Shown: positions 1 through 7,629, counted from the first letter of the stretch. The stretch is 11,060 nucleotides of DNA from Oscillospiraceae bacterium (GCA_902772625.1 CACYBP010000185.1:1-11060), one strand, 5' to 3'. The notes: generated from the letters alone by a model not told the origin. Translations and numbers: made by a program.

Positions 1-595
1 CCTCTCTTTTGCGGTATGCGGCGATCAGGTCCAGGATCTCCCGGCGTCCGCCGGGATCGAGCCCTGCCGTGGGCTCGTCCAGAATCAAAAGCTCGGGCTC
101 CATGGCGATGACGCCGGCGATGGCGGCGCGGCGCTTTTCCCCGCCCGAAAGCTCGAAGGGGGAGGCGTCGAGAAGAGACGCGGGAAGCCGGACGGCGTCG
201 GCAGCCATGGCCACCCGCTCTTCCAGCTCTTTGCCCTTCAGCCCCTGGTTGGCCGGGCCGAAGGCGATATCCTTGCGCACGGTCTCCTCAAAGAGCTGAT
301 ATTCCGGATACTGCATCACCAGCCCCACCGAGAACCGCGCCTCGTGGGTGGCCTTTTTGGAGCGGAAGATGTTTTCGCCCTTTAAAAGTACCTCGCCGGA
401 GGTGGGCTTCAGAAGGCCGTTGAAATGCTGGGTCAGGGTGGACTTGCCCGAGCCGGTGTGTCCGATCAGGCCGATCAGCTCGCCTTTTTCGATCTTCAGG
501 CTGCAATCCTCCAGCGCCACGTGCCGGAAGGGGGTCCCTTCTCCGTAGATATGGGTGAGGTTTTTCACCTCGAGAAGAGGAGTCGCGTCGCTCAT
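1..595 (-). CDS. ecfA2: Energy-coupling factor transporter ATPase EcfA2 (3' end cut off by window edge)
   Basis: ATP-binding subunit of an energy-coupling factor (ECF) importer, which would pair with EcfA1 on the cytoplasmic face of EcfT to drive uptake of vitamins or metal ions. About 198 codons are visible and the frame is still open at base 1. By translation, Walker A is GHTGSGKST (about residues 45-53), the Q-loop is in VMQYPEYQLF (Q95), the ABC signature is LSGGE (149-153), and Walker B is LLILDEP with the catalytic Glu at about 174. The H-loop and C-terminal part lie off-window. The MQYPEYQLFEETV stretch after Walker A fits EcfA2 rather than EcfA1. The ATG (595-593) overlaps the ecfA1 stop codon in an ATGA arrangement, implying translational coupling. 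Family identity is very secure; the EcfA2 rather than generic EcfA label rests on gene order and this motif. Confidence 0.93.
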   Translation of the reverse strand, partial: MSDATPLLEVKNLTHIYGEGTPFRHVALEDCSLKIEKGELIGLIGHTGSGKSTLTQHFNGLLKPTSGEVLLKGENIFRSKKATHEARFSVGLVMQYPEYQLFEETVRKDIAFGPANQGLKGKELEERVAMAADAVRLPASLLDASPFELSGGEKRRAAIAGVIAMEPELLILDEPTAGLDPGGRREILDLIAAYRKRE

Positions 596-1437
596 TTTCC
601 GGCTCCTTTCTCCATGGTGAGAGCGCGGAGCAGAGCCTGCCCGCACTCCTCCACCGTCAGGGCGTCCAGGGGGAGGTCGATCCCCGCTTTTTTCAGCTCG
701 TAAAGAAGCGAAACGGTGGTGGGCACCTCAAGCCCCAGGGCGCGCAGCTCCTCCACGTGGGGAAAAACCTCCTTCGGCGTGCCGTCGAAGGCGATCTTTC
801 CCTTGTTCAGTACCACGACGCGGTCGGCGCCGACGGCTTCGTTCATGTGATGGGTGATCAGGACGATGGTGATATGATACTCCCCGTTGAGAAGGGCGAT
901 GGTATCCAGAACCTCCTGCCGGCCGCGGGGATCCAGCATGGCGGTGGGCTCGTCGAGGAGGATGGCCTCCGGGCGCATGGCGATGATCCCGGCGATGGCC
1001 ACCCGCTGCTTCTGCCCACCGGAAAGAAGATTCGGCGCGTGAAGCCGGAAATCGTACATGCCCACCCGCGTCAGGGCTTCGTCCACGCGTTTTCGCATTT
1101 CGCCGGTGGGAACGCCGATGTTTTCCAGGCCGAAGGCCACGTCGTCCTCCACCACCGCGGCGACGATCTGATTGTCGGGATTCTGAAACACCATGCCGGA
1201 GGTGCGCCGGATCAGGGGAAGATTCTCCTCCACGGCGCTGTCGAGTCCCTTGATATAGACCTTGCCGCCCGAGGGGAGCAGAAAGGCGTTGAAATGCTTG
1301 GCCAGGGTGGATTTGCCCGAGCCGTTGTGGCCGAGAAGCACGGTAAAGCTGCCGTCCTCGATCGAAAGATCCAGATCTTCGATCACGGGCGCGGCGTTTT
1401 CATCGTACCGGTAGGTGAGATTTTTTGCTTCGTACAT
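592..1437 (-). CDS. ecfA1: Energy-coupling factor transporter ATPase EcfA1
   Basis: ATPase subunit of a group II ECF transporter, working as a heterodimer with EcfA2. The 281-residue length is normal for the family. Visible motifs: Walker A GHNGSGKST (36-44), Q-loop FQNPDNQ (84-90), signature LSGGQ (138-142), Walker B AILLDEP (158-164) with Glu163, D-loop MLD (167-169), and the switch His in LITHH (193-197). The region after the nucleotide-binding core (about 215-281) is the short C-terminal extension typical of Ecf ATPases. The ATG at 1437 is preceded by an AAGGAT ribosome binding site. The gene follows the methyltransferase stop by 47 bp with no convincing promoter between them, and overlaps ecfA2 by 4 bp. 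It is probably read from the promoter at 2386-2414. An EcfT gene is expected beyond the left edge. Confidence 0.95.
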   Translation of the reverse strand: MYEAKNLTYRYDENAAPVIEDLDLSIEDGSFTVLLGHNGSGKSTLAKHFNAFLLPSGGKVYIKGLDSAVEENLPLIRRTSGMVFQNPDNQIVAAVVEDDVAFGLENIGVPTGEMRKRVDEALTRVGMYDFRLHAPNLLSGGQKQRVAIAGIIAMRPEAILLDEPTAMLDPRGRQEVLDTIALLNGEYHITIVLITHHMNEAVGADRVVVLNKGKIAFDGTPKEVFPHVEELRALGLEVPTTVSLLYELKKAGIDLPLDALTVEECGQALLRALTMEKGAGK

Positions 1438-1455
1438 AGCGTATCCTTCGGGAAA

Positions 1456-1468
1456 CCGCCTGAGGCGG
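1456..1468 (-). other. Small hairpin in the gap before ecfA1
   Basis: A perfect 5-bp inverted repeat, CCGCC-3 nt-GGCGG, lies in the 47-bp gap between the methyltransferase and ecfA1, just upstream of the ecfA1 ribosome binding site. Read on the minus strand it is followed only by TTT and then C residues, so it is a poor terminator. It could be a weak attenuator or mRNA processing site, or chance in GC-rich DNA. Confidence 0.25.
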
Positions 1469-1484
1469 ATATGATTCTGTGAAA

Positions 1485-2333
1485 TCAGAAAACGGCGCGG
1501 GCTGCGATGCCGCAGGGGAGAGCGTACCCGGTGGAGGTCACCGGAAGCCCGATCTCCTCGCAGGTCACGCGCGCCTCGGGGAAGGCCATGGAAAGCGCGT
1601 AAGCGCCCGCGGCGGGGGAAAGCCCCGCGGTGTAGGAATTGAGAAGAACGAACCGGGGACGCGAGGAGAGAACCGTCCGCAATTCCAGAAGGAAGGGGAA
1701 AAGATCCTCCTCCAGCTTCCAGACTTCTCCGTTCGCGCCGCGCCCGTAGGAGGGGGGATCCAGGATCACGGCGTCGTAGGTCTTGCCGCGCCGCGCTTCG
1801 CGAGCGACGAATTTACGGCAGTCGTCGGTGATCCAGCGGATCGGGGCGTCGGAAAGGCCCGAAAGGCGGGCGTTTTCCCTCGCCTGCAGAACGATCCCCT
1901 TCGCGGCGTCCACGTGGCACACCTCGGCTCCGGCCGCCGCGGCGGCGACGGTGGCCCCGCCGGTGTAGGAAAAGAGGTTCAATACCCGCGCCTTTTCAGA
2001 GGACGCCTCCAGAGTCTGCGCGATCCAGTCCCAGTTCACTGCCTGTTCGGGGAAAAGGCCGGTGTGCTTGAAGCCCATGGGCTTGATCTGAAAGGTGAGA
2101 CGGCCGTATCCGATTTCCCAGGACGCGGGAAGCGCGGAGATCTCCCATTTTCCGCCGCCGGAGGAGGAACGGTGATAAACCGCGTCGCTCCTTTCCCAAA
2201 GGGAGGGCTCCGCGGGATCCCAGAGAGCCACCGGATCGGGACGGGTCAGGATAAATTTTCCCCATCGCTCCAGACGGAGCCCGTTTCCGCAGTCCAAAAG
2301 CTCGTAATCCTTCCAGTTCCGGGCGATCCACAT
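1485..2333 (-). CDS. Class I SAM-dependent methyltransferase (RlmI-like, PF10672 type, no PUA domain)
   Basis: Predicted cytoplasmic methyltransferase related to the 23S rRNA cytosine methyltransferase group. The true substrate cannot be read from sequence. Counting from the GTG at 2348 (287 residues), the SAM-binding motif I is VLNLFSYTGGATVAAAAAGA (122-141), the acidic motif II is in HVDAAK (145-150), and motif IV is DPPSYGRG (197-204). The segment GFKHTGLFPEQ (92-102) matches the region before motif I in RlmI-like proteins. The N-terminal 90 residues are beta-rich and do not resemble a PUA domain. Start choice is unclear. The GTG at 2348 is only 1 nt from AAAGGA and may itself be part of an extended Shine-Dalgarno; the in-frame ATG at 2333 (MWIARNW...) has a long spacer. 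I chose the ATG, giving 282 residues. The gene has its own strong promoter and leads into ecfA1. Confidence 0.88.
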   Translation of the reverse strand: MWIARNWKDYELLDCGNGLRLERWGKFILTRPDPVALWDPAEPSLWERSDAVYHRSSSGGGKWEISALPASWEIGYGRLTFQIKPMGFKHTGLFPEQAVNWDWIAQTLEASSEKARVLNLFSYTGGATVAAAAAGAEVCHVDAAKGIVLQARENARLSGLSDAPIRWITDDCRKFVAREARRGKTYDAVILDPPSYGRGANGEVWKLEEDLFPFLLELRTVLSSRPRFVLLNSYTAGLSPAAGAYALSMAFPEARVTCEEIGLPVTSTGYALPCGIAARAVF

Positions 2334-2356
2334 GTTCTTTTTCGACACGTCCTTTC

Positions 2357-2369
2357 GGCGCCTGGCGCC
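2357..2369 (-). other. Hairpin in the methyltransferase mRNA leader
   Basis: A perfect inverted repeat, GGCGC-3 nt-GCGCC, lies in the roughly 30-nt leader predicted from the promoter at 2386-2414. Its edge is 1 nt from the AAAGGA sequence (2350-2355). If formed in mRNA it would border the ribosome binding site, so it could modulate translation. There is no U-tract, so it is not a terminator. Confidence 0.35.
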
Positions 2370-2385
2370 ACTGATTCGTCCTTAC

Positions 2386-2414
2386 AGTATACCACAACCG
2401 CCCGCCCCCGTCAA
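2386..2414 (-). promoter_or_regulatory. Sigma70-type promoter for the methyltransferase-ecfA1-ecfA2 run
   Basis: On the minus strand, TTGACG (2414-2409) and TATACT (2391-2386) are separated by exactly 17 bp, each matching consensus at five of six positions. A TGG just before the -10 gives an extended -10 element. The predicted start is near 2379. The -35 lies only 21 bp past the UPF0210 stop codon, with no terminator between them. The following genes therefore get their own promoter but could also receive readthrough. Confidence 0.85.
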
Positions 2415-2435
2415 TCGGGAGCGGACGGTGAAGGC

Positions 2436-3794
2436 TCAGTTCCTGAGGGAATGGATGGGAGCGGGGATCCTGCCGCCCCGGGCGATGAAGGCCGCGGGGG
2501 AGGCGGTGGGTACGCGCATCACCGGCGCGTGCCCCAGAAGGCCGCCGAAGGAAACGCTGTCGCCCACCTTCTTGCCGTAGGCGGGGATCAGGCGCACGGC
2601 GGTGGTCTTGCCGTTGATCACCCCGATGGAGATCTCGTCGGCGATGATGCCGCAGATTACCTCCACCTGCGTATCGCCGGGGATGGCGATCATATCGAGC
2701 CCCACCGAGCAAACGGCGGTCATCGCCTCCAGCTTTTCGAGGCAGAGAGCGTTTTTCTCCACCGCCTCGATCATGCCCGCGTCCTCCGAGACCGGGATGA
2801 AGGCGCCGGAAAGGCCGCCCACATGGCTGGATGCCATGACGCCGCCCTTCTTGACCGCGTCGTTGAGAAGCGCCAGGGCGGCGGTGGTGCCGGCCGCGCC
2901 GGTGACCTCAAGGCCCATCCCCTCCAGGATCCGGGCCACCGAATCGCCCTGAGCCGGGGTCGGCGCGAGCGAAAGGTCCACGATCCCGTAGGGGACGCCC
3001 AGACGGGTGGAGGCCTCGTGAGCCATCAGCTGACCCATGCGGGTGATTTTGAAGGCGGTCTTTTTGATGACGTCGGCGAGGGTGGAAAAATCGCAGTTTC
3101 CCGCGCGCGAGATGGCGTTCGCCACAACGCCCGGCCCGGACACGCCCACGTTGATGCAGCATTCAGGCTCGCCGATGCCGTGGAAGGCGCCGGCCATGAA
3201 GGGATTGTCCTGGGGAACGTTGGAAAAGACCACCAGCTTCGCGCAGCCGATGCTTTCACGCTCCCGGGTGAGATAGGCCGTATCGCGGATGATCTTTCCC
3301 ATCCGGGCCACCGCGTCCATATTGATCCCGGCCTTCGTGGAGGCCACGTTGATCGAGGAGCATACGAGCTCTGTGGAGGACAGCGCCTCCGGAAGCGATT
3401 CCAGAAGCGCGTCGGCGCCCCGGGTGCTTCCCTTCTGCACCATCGCGCCGAAGCCGCCGATGAAATTGATGCCGATCTCCTTCGCGGCGCGGTCCATGGC
3501 GCGGGCCGCCTTGAGGTATCCCGCGGGATCAAGTCCTCCGGCCACCAGAGAGATCGGGGTGACCGCAACGCGCTTGTTGATGATGGGGATGCCGTAAAGG
3601 GCCTCCAGCTCCTCGCCGCAGGGGACCAGACCAGACGCCGTGCGGGTGATCTTGTCGTAGATCTTCTCCGCGAACCGGTCGGGATCCTCAGACACGCAGT
3701 CGAAAAGCGAGATGCCCATGGTGATGGTGCGGATATCCAGGTTTTCGTCCCGGATCATATTGACGGTTTCGATGATATCCTGTATGTTCAGCAT
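2436..3794 (-). CDS. UPF0210 / DUF711 family protein (COG2848, PFL-like fold)
   Basis: Conserved protein of unknown function, 452 residues, the usual length for the family. It is recognised from conserved blocks: [10 protein letters not shown] (71-80), [14 protein letters not shown] (109-122), [18 protein letters not shown] (145-162) and [19 protein letters not shown] (204-222). Structural work on the pneumococcal homologue showed a fold resembling pyruvate formate-lyase-type glycyl radical enzymes. I see no C-terminal glycyl-radical motif of the RVxGY type, so radical chemistry should not be assumed. No signal peptide or membrane segment is seen. The ATG at 3794 has AAGGGA/AGGAC upstream and lies 11 bp after the stop of the ACT-domain gene. 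The two-gene order UPF0237-UPF0210 recurs across many Bacillota and some archaea, suggesting that the ACT protein senses a ligand for this protein; that role is inference. Confidence 0.95.
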   Translation of the reverse strand: MLNIQDIIETVNMIRDENLDIRTITMGISLFDCVSEDPDRFAEKIYDKITRTASGLVPCGEELEALYGIPIINKRVAVTPISLVAGGLDPAGYLKAARAMDRAAKEIGINFIGGFGAMVQKGSTRGADALLESLPEALSSTELVCSSINVASTKAGINMDAVARMGKIIRDTAYLTRERESIGCAKLVVFSNVPQDNPFMAGAFHGIGEPECCINVGVSGPGVVANAISRAGNCDFSTLADVIKKTAFKITRMGQLMAHEASTRLGVPYGIVDLSLAPTPAQGDSVARILEGMGLEVTGAAGTTAALALLNDAVKKGGVMASSHVGGLSGAFIPVSEDAGMIEAVEKNALCLEKLEAMTAVCSVGLDMIAIPGDTQVEVICGIIADEISIGVINGKTTAVRLIPAYGKKVGDSVSFGGLLGHAPVMRVPTASPAAFIARGGRIPAPIHSLRN

Positions 3795-3805
3795 GTCCTG
3801 TCCCT

Positions 3806-4075
3806 TCAGATGCGATGCATCGAGTTGAAAATGTCCTCGTGCATGGTGTGGATATCCAGTCCGCGCTCGTTTCCCAGGGCGGAAAGCTTTCCCACGAAGG
3901 CGGGGAAGGGCAGAGTCAGCCCGTCGATCTCCACCAGCATCACCATGGTGAAGAAATCCTTCAGGACCGATTGGTTGATATCGACGATGTTGGCGCCGGA
4001 GGCCGCGCAGACCGCGCTGACCGAGGCGATGATGCCGACCGAATCGCGGCCGGTGACACAGATGATCGCACGCAT
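3806..4075 (-). CDS. ACT-domain protein, UPF0237 family
   Basis: A stand-alone ACT domain of 89 residues. ACT domains are small ligand-binding modules, often for amino acids, that dimerise to control enzymes. The N-terminal pattern [20 protein letters not shown] shows the typical first strand, the G-x-D-x-x-G-I-I loop and the first helix. [11 protein letters not shown] (about 29-39) is the second strand region, and TMVMLVEI (43-50) the third. This matches the GcvR-like ACT architecture. The ATG at 4075 is preceded by AAAGGA with about a 10-nt spacer, and upstream is a good sigma70-type promoter. It is the first gene of a two-gene operon with the UPF0210 gene. The ligand is unknown. Confidence 0.93.
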   Translation of the reverse strand: MRAIICVTGRDSVGIIASVSAVCAASGANIVDINQSVLKDFFTMVMLVEIDGLTLPFPAFVGKLSALGNERGLDIHTMHEDIFNSMHRI

Positions 4076-4111
4076 GGAAGAAGTTTCCTTTCTATCTCCT
4101 GATCTCGTAAA

Positions 4112-4140
4112 ATCATATCATATTCCGCCGGATTTCGCAA
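4112..4140 (-). promoter_or_regulatory. Promoter for the ACT protein-UPF0210 operon
   Basis: On the minus strand, TTGCGA (4140-4135) and TATGAT (4117-4112) have a 17-bp spacer. The -10 matches five of six positions and has an upstream TGA forming an extended -10, which can compensate for the 4-of-6 -35. The predicted start is near 4105, giving a leader of about 30 nt to the ATG at 4075. Confidence 0.72.
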
Positions 4141-4163
4141 GGGAAGAGAAGCCGAAATTGGTT

Positions 4164-4192
4164 TTGACAAAGCGCCGCTCATGGTTTAGAAT
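4164..4192 (+). promoter_or_regulatory. Promoter for the serine hydrolase gene
   Basis: A perfect TTGACA (4164-4169) and TAGAAT (4187-4192, five of six) are separated by 17 bp. The expected start near 4199 gives a short leader containing the strong AAAGGAGA ribosome binding site (4213-4220) before the ATG at 4226. It is back-to-back with the minus-strand promoter at 4112-4140, with 23 bp between the two -35 boxes. Confidence 0.82.
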
Positions 4193-4225
4193 AGACAAAG
4201 GGGAAACCCCTGAAAGGAGACCTTA

Positions 4226-6034
4226 ATGAAGATTCAGCTTTTGAACCGTTCGCTTGCCCTCGCGCTCCGCGTGGCCGATACCCGCAAGCCCTGCGATCCC
4301 GCGGTGCGCTTCGCCGACCGGAAGCCGCCCTTCCGGCCATCTCCGGTGCGCGCTCCCTTCCCGCGCGTCGACCCCAGGGAGGAGGGGATCGATCCCGGTC
4401 TGCTCGCGGAGTTCCTTCAGAGGCTTTCGTCCGATCGGGAGATCGGCGCGGAAAGCGTCATCGTCGCCCGCAACGGAAGGATCGTGGCCGAGGCGGCGAA
4501 GGCTCCCGCGTCCTTTGACGTGTGGAAAAACGTCTTTTCAGAGAGCAAGACCCTGACCGGGCTTGCCATCGGCTTTCTCTTCGACGAGGGAAAGCTGCGC
4601 CTGGATGAAAAGCTCGCCGATATTTTTCCGGATAAGATCCAGCCGCTCCAGAAGCTGGGGCTCGGCGGACTCAATCTCCGGCATCTTCTCACCATGTCGA
4701 GCCTTTCGGATTTCAACGAATTCCAGTCCATGACCAGCACCGAGTGGCTCAGGGATTTCTTTGAGTCGGGGCTTCACGCTTCTCCCGGCTCGGCCTTTCA
4801 GTATAACAGCCTGAATTCCTTCCTGCTGGCGGCGGTGGTCAGGGAAAAGAGCGGCACGGGCCTTCTTTCCTATCTTGACCGCAAGCTCCTGAAGCCTCTG
4901 GAGATCGAAAACGTCTATTGGGAAAAGAGTCCCGACGGGATCGAAAAAGGGGGATGGGGCTTTTATATCCGCCCGGAGGACCTTCTCAAGATCGCGGAGC
5001 TTGTGCGCGAAAACGGGACCTTCCGCGGGAAAAAGCTTCTTTCCCGGAGATGGGTGGAGGCGATGTGCCGCCCGGCGATGGTCCCGGAGGAGGACAACGG
5101 AGATTTTGCCTACGGTCTTCATATCTGGGTGGGGAACGAGACCGGCTCGCGCCTTCTCAACGGCATGTTCGGACAGAATACGATCGTCTATCCCGACACC
5201 GGCTTCAGCGTGGTCTCCATGGCCTCCAACGCCGATCTTTTTCAGCAGGGATCCTTCTTTGCCCTCTGCGACGAGTATTTTTCCTCCCGCGCCGGGGCGC
5301 CGGAGGAAAAGGGAGAGCCGCTGCCCGATCTGGGGGAGACGCTTCGCGCCTTTCGCGGCGAAAAAAGCGGGGAGGAATCCGAGACGCAGAAAAACGCCCG
5401 GAAGACCTTCTTCTCTTTCTTCCGGAAAAGAGAAAAGCCCGAAAAGGAGGCGCTGCCGGCCGGCGCGGAATCCTTCCTGAACCGGACCTTTATCCCCGAC
5501 CGGATCGACTATTCCCTCAGCGTGATGCCGCGGGTGATGCAGGCCGTGGAAAACGAGTACACCGCCGGCCTTTCCCGGATCTCCTTCGGCATGACCGGAG
5601 AGGAGTTCACCGTGACCTTCGAGGAGGGGAAGAGCGTTCATAAGATCCCCGTGGGGATCGGCTCGTGGCGCGAGACCCGGGAAAAATTCGGCCAGACGCA
5701 ATGGCTCCTGCGCGTCAAGGGCCGCTTTGCCTTCGACGAGGACGACCGCCCGGCTCTGGTGCTTGATATCCGGTTCGTCGAGACCCCCTTTAAAAGGGTT
5801 TTCCGCTTTTACGCCGACGGGGATTCTCTGGAGCTCCGGGCCGACGAAAAGCCCGGAAAGGCCTTCCTTCTGCGCTTCGCCGAGACCATGGGCGGGGAGA
5901 TCATGGAAAAGCCTCTGGTGGGCCCGGTGCTTTCCAGAGTCGATCCCGACCTGCTCGGGTACAAGCTGGACGCGCTTTTTTCACCGCACGAGACCCTTAC
6001 CGAGGAATTGACATCTATCAAAAAAGATGTATAA
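4226..6034 (+). CDS. Serine hydrolase of the beta-lactamase/penicillin-binding fold with an unassigned C-terminal domain
   Basis: A 602-residue protein. Residues about 50-355 look like a beta-lactamase-related serine hydrolase (PF00144 type). The nucleophile motif SxxK is SESK (Ser105, Lys108) in a VFSESKTLTG context. The second motif region is FQYNSLNSFLL, with Tyr193. The third, KTG-equivalent motif is diverged, perhaps GMFGQN (313-318). The N-terminal 50 residues are Arg/Pro-rich with no signal peptide or lipobox, so the protein is probably cytoplasmic, unlike true beta-lactamases. A highly charged Glu/Lys-rich linker (about 356-415) leads to a C-terminal region (about 416-602) that I cannot assign. 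The ATG at 4226 is supported by AAAGGAGA at proper spacing. Substrate unknown: an esterase or peptidase is as likely as anything linked to antibiotics, and resistance should not be inferred. Confidence 0.85.
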   Translation: MKIQLLNRSLALALRVADTRKPCDPAVRFADRKPPFRPSPVRAPFPRVDPREEGIDPGLLAEFLQRLSSDREIGAESVIVARNGRIVAEAAKAPASFDVWKNVFSESKTLTGLAIGFLFDEGKLRLDEKLADIFPDKIQPLQKLGLGGLNLRHLLTMSSLSDFNEFQSMTSTEWLRDFFESGLHASPGSAFQYNSLNSFLLAAVVREKSGTGLLSYLDRKLLKPLEIENVYWEKSPDGIEKGGWGFYIRPEDLLKIAELVRENGTFRGKKLLSRRWVEAMCRPAMVPEEDNGDFAYGLHIWVGNETGSRLLNGMFGQNTIVYPDTGFSVVSMASNADLFQQGSFFALCDEYFSSRAGAPEEKGEPLPDLGETLRAFRGEKSGEESETQKNARKTFFSFFRKREKPEKEALPAGAESFLNRTFIPDRIDYSLSVMPRVMQAVENEYTAGLSRISFGMTGEEFTVTFEEGKSVHKIPVGIGSWRETREKFGQTQWLLRVKGRFAFDEDDRPALVLDIRFVETPFKRVFRFYADGDSLELRADEKPGKAFLLRFAETMGGEIMEKPLVGPVLSRVDPDLLGYKLDALFSPHETLTEELTSIKKDV

Positions 6035-6035
6035 T
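6008..6035 (+). promoter_or_regulatory. Perfect-hexamer promoter for galT inside the hydrolase 3' end
   Basis: TTGACA (6008-6013) and TATAAT (6030-6035) are both exact consensus hexamers with a 16-bp spacer. The -10 overlaps the TAA stop (6032-6034) of the upstream gene. The expected start near 6042 lies after the ATG at 6027, which supports the downstream ATG at 6072 as the galT start. Confidence 0.87.
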
Positions 6036-6071
6036 AAATCAGAATACAGCAAGATACGGGAGAGAACGGGT

Positions 6072-7580
6072 ATGACGGATTATAACGTAAATCTGAAAAA
6101 GCTTGTGAATTACGCCCTGGAACGCGGTCTGATCGGCGAACGGGACAGGATCTGGGCGACCAACCGCCTTCTGGAGGTCCTGAACGAGGATACCTTCGAG
6201 GATCCGGGCGAGGCGGAAAGGGATACGCCGCTGGAAACCATCCTGGACGAGCTGGTGGAATATGCCCGGGAAAAGGGCCTTTGCGACGAAGGAAACGTCG
6301 CCCACGACCTCTTTGACACCAAGCTGATGGCGGCTTTGACTCCGCGCCCCAGCGAGGTGGAGACCGCCTTCCGCACCTTCTACCGGGAATCGCCGGAAAA
6401 GGCAACTGATTACTATTACAAGCTCTCCCGGGACACCGATTATATCCGCACCGCCCGGGTGGCGCGGGACGTGAAGTGGACGGTGGACACCGAATACGGC
6501 ACGCTGGATATCACCATCAACCGCTCCAAGCCCGAAAAGGACCCCAAGGCCATCGCGGCCGCGAAGCTCGCGCCGCAGGCGGGGTACCCCAAATGCGCCC
6601 TCTGCAAGGAAAACGAGGGCTACGCCGGCAGGATCAACGCCGCCGCCCGCGGCAATCACCGCATCATCCCCATCACCATCAACGGCAGCGACTGGTTCAT
6701 GCAGTATTCGCCCTACGTCTATTACAACGAGCACTGCATCGTCTTCAACTCGGTCCACACTCCCATGAAGATCGAAAAGGCCACGGTGGGAAAGCTCTTT
6801 GATTTCGTCAAGCTTTTCCCGCACTATTTCGTGGGCTCCAACGCCGATCTGCCCATCGTGGGCGGGTCGATCCTCAGCCACGATCACTTCCAGGGCGGCC
6901 GGTATTCCTTCGCCATGGAGAAGGCTCCCGTGGAAGAGAAGGTCGTCTTCAAAGGCTTTGAGGACGTGGAGGCCGGACTCGTGAAATGGCCCATGTCGGT
7001 GATCCGGCTCCGCGGAGAGGATACCTCCCGCATCGCCGACCTTATGGATAAGATCCTTTCCGCCTGGAGAGGCTACACCGACGAATCCGCCTTTATTTTC
7101 GCCGAGACCGGCGGGGAAAAGCACAACACCCTCAATCCCATCGCGCGCTTCCGGGACGGCAAATTCGAACTGGATCTCGTGCTGCGCAACAACATCACCA
7201 CAAAAGAGCATCCTCTCGGCGTCTATCATCCGCATGCCGAGCTTCACCACATCAAGAAGGAAAACATCGGCCTGATCGAGGCGATGGGGCTTGCGATCCT
7301 TCCGGCGAGACTGGTGGAGGAATTGGACGAAGTGAACCGCGCCATGCTGGAAGGAAAGGATCTTCGCGCCGATCCCAGGACCGCGCTCCACGCCGACTGG
7401 GCGGAGGAGATCCTCAAAAGGCGCGGAAAGCCCGAAAGCTACGAGAAAAACGCCGCGGTCCTCCGGGAGGAGGTCGGGCGGGTCTTCGCCAAAGTGCTGG
7501 AGCACGCCGGCGTCTTCAAGAGAAACGAAGGGGGCAAGGCCGCCTTCCGCCGCTTCCTTGCGTACGTCAACGAGAACTGA
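6072..7580 (+). CDS. galT: UDP-glucose--hexose-1-phosphate uridylyltransferase, class II GalT
   Basis: Leloir pathway enzyme that exchanges galactose-1-phosphate with UDP-glucose to give UDP-galactose and glucose-1-phosphate. It has 502 residues from the chosen start, normal for the Bacillota-type class II family, which is longer than the E. coli type. Key segments: PKCALCKENEGYAGR (173-187), VGSNADLPIVGGSILSHDHF (254-273) with the nucleotide-binding and catalytic His cluster SHDHFQGG (269-276), HNTLNPIARF (351-360), and HPLGVYHPHAELHHIKKENI (380-399). An in-frame ATG at 6027 would add 15 residues, but it lies within the promoter and upstream of the likely transcription start. ATG 6072 has GGGAGAG before it. 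No galK, galE or sugar transporter is visible nearby, so galT appears to stand alone, with its own promoter and a strong terminator. Confidence 0.95.
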   Translation: MTDYNVNLKKLVNYALERGLIGERDRIWATNRLLEVLNEDTFEDPGEAERDTPLETILDELVEYAREKGLCDEGNVAHDLFDTKLMAALTPRPSEVETAFRTFYRESPEKATDYYYKLSRDTDYIRTARVARDVKWTVDTEYGTLDITINRSKPEKDPKAIAAAKLAPQAGYPKCALCKENEGYAGRINAAARGNHRIIPITINGSDWFMQYSPYVYYNEHCIVFNSVHTPMKIEKATVGKLFDFVKLFPHYFVGSNADLPIVGGSILSHDHFQGGRYSFAMEKAPVEEKVVFKGFEDVEAGLVKWPMSVIRLRGEDTSRIADLMDKILSAWRGYTDESAFIFAETGGEKHNTLNPIARFRDGKFELDLVLRNNITTKEHPLGVYHPHAELHHIKKENIGLIEAMGLAILPARLVEELDEVNRAMLEGKDLRADPRTALHADWAEEILKRRGKPESYEKNAAVLREEVGRVFAKVLEHAGVFKRNEGGKAAFRRFLAYVNEN

Positions 7581-7599
7581 AAAAGCCTCAGGATACAAG

Positions 7600-7629
7600 A
7601 ACCCCCGGGAGCCTTCGCTCCCGGGGGTT
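7600..7629. terminator. Bidirectional intrinsic terminator between galT and the aquaporin
   Basis: A 13-bp perfect stem (7600-7612 paired with 7617-7629) closes a 4-nt CTTC loop. The stem ends in A-T pairs, so it yields TTT on the plus strand and TT followed by CTTGT on the minus strand. The U-tracts are short, but the stem is very GC-rich. It lies 20 bp after the galT stop and 26 bp from the stop of the convergent aquaporin gene, so it can serve both. Confidence 0.88.

Noticed and set aside
1479..4226. 915-codon plus-strand open frame
   Set aside because: It runs antisense across the methyltransferase, UPF0210 and ACT genes, all of which have clear family motifs, promoters and ribosome sites. 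It arises from biased GC-rich codon use and has no recognisable domain or start signal.
4538..5701. 387-codon minus-strand open frame inside the serine hydrolase
   Set aside because: Shadow of the SxxK hydrolase gene. No ribosome site or domain is seen.
6027..6071. Upstream ATG extension of galT by 15 codons
   Set aside because: The ATG overlaps the spacer/-10 of the promoter, lies upstream of the predicted transcription start and lacks a ribosome binding site.
6039..7598. 519-codon minus-strand open frame opposite galT
   Set aside because: GalT motifs on the plus strand are unmistakable. The antisense frame crosses the promoter-leader region and has no supported start.
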